Below are positions 61,113 through 64,000 of a stretch of 64,000 bases of DNA, in pieces (position 1 is the stretch's first letter; each line of letters opens with the position of its first letter). This stretch comes from Rhizobium sp. NXC14 (GTDB taxonomy: Bacteria > Pseudomonadota > Alphaproteobacteria > Rhizobiales > Rhizobiaceae). The notes under the pieces were generated by a model. That model was given only the letters and a program-made list of their open reading frames with translations, made no database searches and was not told the origin of the DNA. The position numbers and the translations under genes were made by a program. The stretch spans positions 620,001 through 684,000 of the forward strand of contig NZ_CP021032.1 in assembly GCF_002117485.1 (NCBI RefSeq). Reading direction: 5' to 3'.

Positions 61113-61598
61113 ATGAAGTTGAGAAGCCTTTTAGTCGCTGCAGCAATCACGCTCGGCAGCAGTTTCAGCGGGGTCGCCGCGGAGAAGGATGTCGTCGAGA
61201 CTGCCGTGGAGGCGGGTAAATTCAAGACGCTGGTGACCGCGCTCGAAGCAGCAGGCCTGGTCGCCACTCTCAAGGGAACGGGTCCGTTCACGGTCTTTGC
61301 TCCGACAGATGAAGCCTTCGCCAAGTTGCCGGCCGGCACCGTCGAAAACCTTCTGAAGCCGGAAAACAAGCAAAAGCTCACCGCGATCCTCACCTACCAT
61401 GTGGTCGCGGGCAAGCTCATGGCTAAGGACGTGGCGGGTATCGATGAGGCGAAGTCGGTCAACGGCAAAATGATCGACGTCAACGTCGAGGGCTCCACCG
61501 TCAAGGTCAACGACGCCGCCGTCACTGCCGCCGACATTGCTGCCTCCAATGGTGTCATCCATGTCATCGACAAAGTGATCATACCGCCGGAAGGCTGA
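61113..61598 (+). CDS. fasciclin (FAS1) domain protein, exported
   Basis: The 161-residue protein has a Sec signal ([23 protein letters not shown], cleaved before EKDVV) and one FAS1 domain at about 25-160. Landmarks are [46 protein letters not shown] (H1 box), [16 protein letters not shown] and [15 protein letters not shown] (H2 box). FAS1 proteins mediate surface adhesion or interact with hosts; in rhizobia related proteins have been linked to symbiosis and nodulation. GAGAGGAGA precedes the start. DUF378 and TspO genes follow on the same strand. Confidence 0.92.
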   Translation: MKLRSLLVAAAITLGSSFSGVAAEKDVVETAVEAGKFKTLVTALEAAGLVATLKGTGPFTVFAPTDEAFAKLPAGTVENLLKPENKQKLTAILTYHVVAGKLMAKDVAGIDEAKSVNGKMIDVNVEGSTVKVNDAAVTAADIAASNGVIHVIDKVIIPPEG

Positions 61599-61625
61599 CC
61601 CCCATCGCTCGACTGGAGAAGAACC

Positions 61626-61850
61626 ATGAAGTTTATCAACATACTAACGCTCATCCTCGTCATCGTAGGCGGGCTGAACTGGGGGCTGGTCGGGCTATTC
61701 GGCTTTGACCTCGTGGCCGCCATATTCGGGGCCGGCTCGGGGCTCGCCCAGATCGTTTACGTCCTAGTGGGGCTGTCGGCCGCCTGGCAGGTCATCCCGC
61801 TGTTGTCTGCAATGAGTTCCGGCGAGTTCGCTGCTCGCCAGAACCAATAG
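61626..61850 (+). CDS. DUF378 small membrane protein
   Basis: The 74-residue protein has two transmembrane helices (INILTLILVIVGGLNWGLVGLFGFDLVA and IVYVLVGLSAAWQVIPL) and the DUF378 hallmark GGLNWGLVG. The family (about 70 residues) occurs in many bacteria as an integral membrane protein of unknown role. It lies 27 bp after the fasciclin gene, likely in the same operon. Confidence 0.9.
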   Translation: MKFINILTLILVIVGGLNWGLVGLFGFDLVAAIFGAGSGLAQIVYVLVGLSAAWQVIPLLSAMSSGEFAARQNQ

Positions 61851-61904
61851 GGCCTTTGGAGGGACCCGCTTGCCGTGTCGGCGGCTCCCTCCGCTTTTTG
61901 TCGG

Positions 61905-62399
61905 ATGGACATGCATTCCCTTCTTGTGCTGGTCGCCTTTCAGGCCGCGAGCTTTGCTGCGGCGGCTACCGGCGTGATTTTTCGGCCAGGCGACTGGTAC
62001 AAGCAGCTCGACAAGCCAGGATGGCGCCCGCCCGATTGGCTGTTCGCCCCGGTCTGGACGGTACTCTATGCCTCGATCGGACTGTCGGGCTGGCTCCTGT
62101 GGCTGCAGGCAGGCATTGCCAACGCAGCATTCCCGCTCACTGTCTATGCAGTCCAGCTTTTGCTCAATGCTGCGTGGTCGCCGATCTTTTTTGCACTTCA
62201 CCGACCCGGGCTGGCCGCGGTGGAGATCATGCTGCTTTGGGCTGCGATCCTGGCGACGATCATCCTGTTTTATCCCGCGAATTCGGCTGCTGCCCTGCTC
62301 CTTGTTCCTTACCTCGCGTGGGTGAGTTTCGCGGCGGCCCTCAACGTGTCCATCTGGCGACGCAACCGCCCGAAACCGCTGTCGCAGGGCGCCCGATGA
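61905..62399 (+). CDS. tspO: TspO/MBR family membrane protein
   Basis: The protein (164 residues from ATG 61905; an alternative ATG lies at 61875) has five helices and the TspO landmarks WYKQLDKPGWRPPDWLFAPVWTVLYASIG, ALNVSIWRRN and LLLNAAWSPIFF. In alphaproteobacteria TspO binds porphyrins and affects pigment and stress gene expression; in rhizobia it is tied to nutrient-stress responses. The tryptophan-rich first helix-loop is intact. Its stop codon overlaps the ATG of the next gene (ATGA), so the two are translated together. Confidence 0.9.
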   Translation: MDMHSLLVLVAFQAASFAAAATGVIFRPGDWYKQLDKPGWRPPDWLFAPVWTVLYASIGLSGWLLWLQAGIANAAFPLTVYAVQLLLNAAWSPIFFALHRPGLAAVEIMLLWAAILATIILFYPANSAAALLLVPYLAWVSFAAALNVSIWRRNRPKPLSQGAR

Positions 62400-62905
62400 A
62401 AGCCCGGTGGATCGTCGTGAATGATCGGATGCAGCAAGGCTACCGATACGTTCTCGCTGCACCAAGTGGTCGCAACTTCCATCCCGACTTCCGGCCAGAG
62501 CTGACCCCCGCCGAGATGCTTGCGCGCGGCGTGTTCGGTGGCAAATACATGACAGATTGTCGTGGCGAATTCCCGGAAAGCTGGTTTGCAGAGGCCCGTC
62601 TGTCGCCGCTGCGAAAGGATCCGTCACTGAATTGCTTCGGTGTCGACGCCAGCCAACCCCTTAGCGTCTGGCGAGCCAAGGGATGGATACATCCCGACGA
62701 TCCGCGTGGCTGGTTCCAGTGGTACTGCCGTTATTATCAAGGTCGCCGCATGCCCGGCGAGGACGAGCGACAGATCGCCCGCTGGAAAGCCATTCGCCGC
62801 CATGTCGCTCAGCTGCGCCGAGCCTGCGAGCCCGGAGATTGCTGGTGCCGGCCCCGCCAACGCCAGGCTCTGTTGCATTGGGCATATGACGGCCGTTCGA
62901 TCTAA
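62396..62905 (+). CDS. TspO-coupled hypothetical protein (169 residues)
   Basis: The gene begins inside the tspO stop (ATGA overlap). The soluble 169-residue product has a Tyr/Trp/Arg-rich makeup (QQGYRYVLAAPSGRNFHPDFRPELTPAEMLARGVFGGKYMTDCRGEFPESWF, RGWFQWYCRYYQGRRMPGEDERQIARWKAIRRHVAQLRRACEPGDCWCRPRQRQALLHWAYD). Two Cys in EPGDCWCRPRQ and one in MTDC could bind a metal or heme. I do not recognise the family. Translational coupling to tspO suggests a shared task. It ends the operon, before gene-poor DNA. Confidence 0.7.
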   Translation: MKARWIVVNDRMQQGYRYVLAAPSGRNFHPDFRPELTPAEMLARGVFGGKYMTDCRGEFPESWFAEARLSPLRKDPSLNCFGVDASQPLSVWRAKGWIHPDDPRGWFQWYCRYYQGRRMPGEDERQIARWKAIRRHVAQLRRACEPGDCWCRPRQRQALLHWAYDGRSI

Positions 62906-62918
62906 TTCCCGCTGCTTC

Positions 62919-63041
62919 GCCGATGTGCGTATCGAGCTTGCCAAGCTGTGCAGGGCGTTGAAGGAAACGATGATCTATGTAACGCACGACTAGGTCGAGG
63001 CCATGACGATGGCAGACTGCATCGTCGTGCTCGACGCCGAA
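62919..63041 (+). pseudogene. fragment of a MalK/UgpC-type ATPase gene
   Basis: This 123-bp stretch is a degraded copy of 59314-59436 of the intact ATPase gene. It encodes VRIELAKLCRALKETMIYVTHD, and the next codon is TAG where the parent has CAG (Gln of HDQ). After that the frame resumes VEAMTMADCIVVLDAE. Roughly nine in ten bases match the parent by eye. No Walker motifs or start are present, so it cannot be functional. Confidence 0.85.
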
Positions 63042-63596
63042 AGTACATGAAGAAGGCAGTCGACATCTACTACGACGCGGCGGTCGATACGTATGATCGA
63101 GATGAGCATGGTTCATTCAAGAGCGCGCTTCTGTCAACAAAGTTCCTTCAAAAAATGGATGGGAAAATCAGGTCGTTAAAATCAACGCCAAGTCGTCTCC
63201 CGATCTGGTCGCCGTAGGCAAGTCTATCAAGGTCTGAACCGGATAGGCACGCTCGGGAGTGTCTGCTGCCGCGGACCAATGGCACGGGTCCGGGCGACCT
63301 ATATATGGGCAAAGGAGGTTACTGGTCTGATCCTGTCTAGTTAAGCCATTATTTCAGCAAACGCGGAACGACCTGCAGCTTTGACAATCGATTGTGTAAC
63401 AGTCGCTGGTTCGCTGTCGACCCAAGTCGAGAATCGCGCTTAGAGCCTATGTTCGCAATTGATGCGACGAAGTCATCCTCCGCGCGCACGCTTGCAACAA
63501 CCAGCGACTGCTGTCTTGCTGATACGCAGATTGCGAGCACCCCATCAATAGCCCAGGCCCGCTGCGTTCAGGGCCATTTCTCCGCGAAACCGGCTC
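63042..63596. other. gene-poor stretch after the ATPase relic
   Basis: No convincing gene is visible. A 56-residue frame from ATG 63047 (MKKAVDIYYDAAVDTYDRDE...) follows the relic directly and might be another decayed fragment, but I do not recognise it. No tRNA, terminator or insertion-sequence end is clear to the eye. Confidence 0.4.
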
Positions 63597-64000
63597 CTAC
63601 CAGACAAGCCCGCGAGCCGCGACCTCTTCGACGCGGGTGACGACGCCGCCGCGGTGGAAGACCATCGTGTCGAACAGGTTGGAGACCACACAGGTGTGGT
63701 TCGGGATGATGAAGAGTTTCTCGCCGATCTGCGGCCGGGGGCCGGTGCAGTTCGAAAGATCGATCACGCCGTGTTCTTCCGACAGGCTGGTGATGCGCGC
63801 CTGGGGATAGCCGACGATCAGGCCGTAGTCGCTGAAGCCCTGGAGATCCGAGGTCAGCGCCTTTGAGCCGGAATCGATGACGGCGCGGTCGGCGGTGGGG
63901 CGGGAGACGACAGTCGCCAGCACATGCATGGCGCAATCGTCTTCGGTGCAATGGCCCATGCGCACCATCTGGCGGTCGTTATAGATATAGGTGCCGGCGC
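63597..64000 (-). CDS. D-threonine aldolase / D-serine dehydratase-like protein, C-terminal part (cut by right edge)
   Basis: The frame runs off the right edge, so the N-terminal PLP barrel is missing; 133 residues are visible. They begin AGTYIYNDRQM and continue with RMGHCTEDDCAMHVLATVVSRPTADRAVIDSGSKALTSD. The metal-site segment is IPNHTCVVSNLFD, with His and Cys (His-x-Cys) as expected for the D-serine-dehydratase-like domain of this alanine-racemase-fold group. The members cleave D-threonine or dehydrate D-serine. The His-x-Cys pair points to the zinc-type dehydratase branch, but the missing part prevents certainty. Confidence 0.8.
   Translation of the reverse strand, partial: AGTYIYNDRQMVRMGHCTEDDCAMHVLATVVSRPTADRAVIDSGSKALTSDLQGFSDYGLIVGYPQARITSLSEEHGVIDLSNCTGPRPQIGEKLFIIPNHTCVVSNLFDTMVFHRGGVVTRVEEVAARGLVW

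Noticed and set aside
1..64000. tRNA, rRNA, CRISPR arrays, intact insertion sequences or prophage
   Set aside because: I saw no cloverleaf-type genes, no regularly spaced repeats with unique spacers and no transposase or integrase frame. Only IS-like end fragments and short repeats are present.

Overview
The window looks like a piece of a fast-growing alphaproteobacterial rhizobium, most likely the Rhizobium leguminosarum/etli group. The reasons are high-GC coding sequence, many ABC uptake operons, an ansPAB asparagine operon whose asparaginase carries every active-site residue of the R. etli type enzyme, a bgsBA pair like the Sinorhizobium mixed-linkage beta-glucan synthase, and a Rhizobium-type palindromic intergenic repeat present twice. 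The density of transport and catabolic genes, with no rRNA, tRNA or core replication genes, suggests an accessory replicon (chromid or large plasmid) or an accessory chromosomal arm; this is inference.

Layout. 1-3.3 kb: the end of an AAA+ ATPase gene cut by the left edge, a coiled-coil membrane protein, a TPR lipoprotein, a DUF1810 protein and a small membrane protein. 3.4-9.4 kb: amidase, TIM-barrel sugar isomerase/epimerase, choline sulfatase with its divergent LysR regulator, a small membrane protein and an HpcH/HpaI aldolase. 9.4-17 kb (minus strand): an operon running GNAT acetyltransferase, NagZ-like glycosidase, Dpp-type ABC transporter, then a spermidine-synthase-like methyltransferase. 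17.1-19.6 kb: the thiMED salvage operon with a TPP riboswitch at its head and a terminator at its tail. 19.7-28.6 kb: a DUF1349 protein, then a plus-strand operon of Dpp-type transporter, RidA protein, SelA-like PLP enzyme and ureidoglycine-aminohydrolase-like bicupin. 28.7-34.6 kb: two tandem GntR/FadR paralogues followed by ansP-ansA-ansB. 34.7-36.3 kb: TauD-type dioxygenase and AhpD-like protein.

36.4-45.0 kb holds the most distinctive locus. It is a LacI-controlled operon of sugar-binding protein, two permeases, MalK-type ATPase, a GH91 protein (inulin fructotransferase / difructose-anhydride hydrolase family) and a GH32 fructosidase. Neither enzyme has a signal peptide, so the best reading is import of difructose anhydride or a short fructan followed by cytoplasmic hydrolysis to fructose. 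The divergent promoter region has three near-palindromic sites spaced exactly 22 bp apart, and the whole locus lies between two ~60-bp direct repeats, as if acquired as a unit.

45.3-53.3 kb: AraC regulator, short hypothetical genes, bgsB-bgsA, a pirin-like bicupin and a two-gene small DMT transporter. 53.3-59.9 kb: a dienelactone-hydrolase-like protein and a complete sugar ABC operon led by a Gfo/Idh/MocA dehydrogenase. 60-63.6 kb: XRE-cupin regulator, fasciclin protein, DUF378 protein, TspO with a translationally coupled partner, a 123-bp decayed copy of the nearby ATPase gene and gene-poor DNA. The right edge cuts a D-threonine-aldolase/D-serine-dehydratase-like gene.
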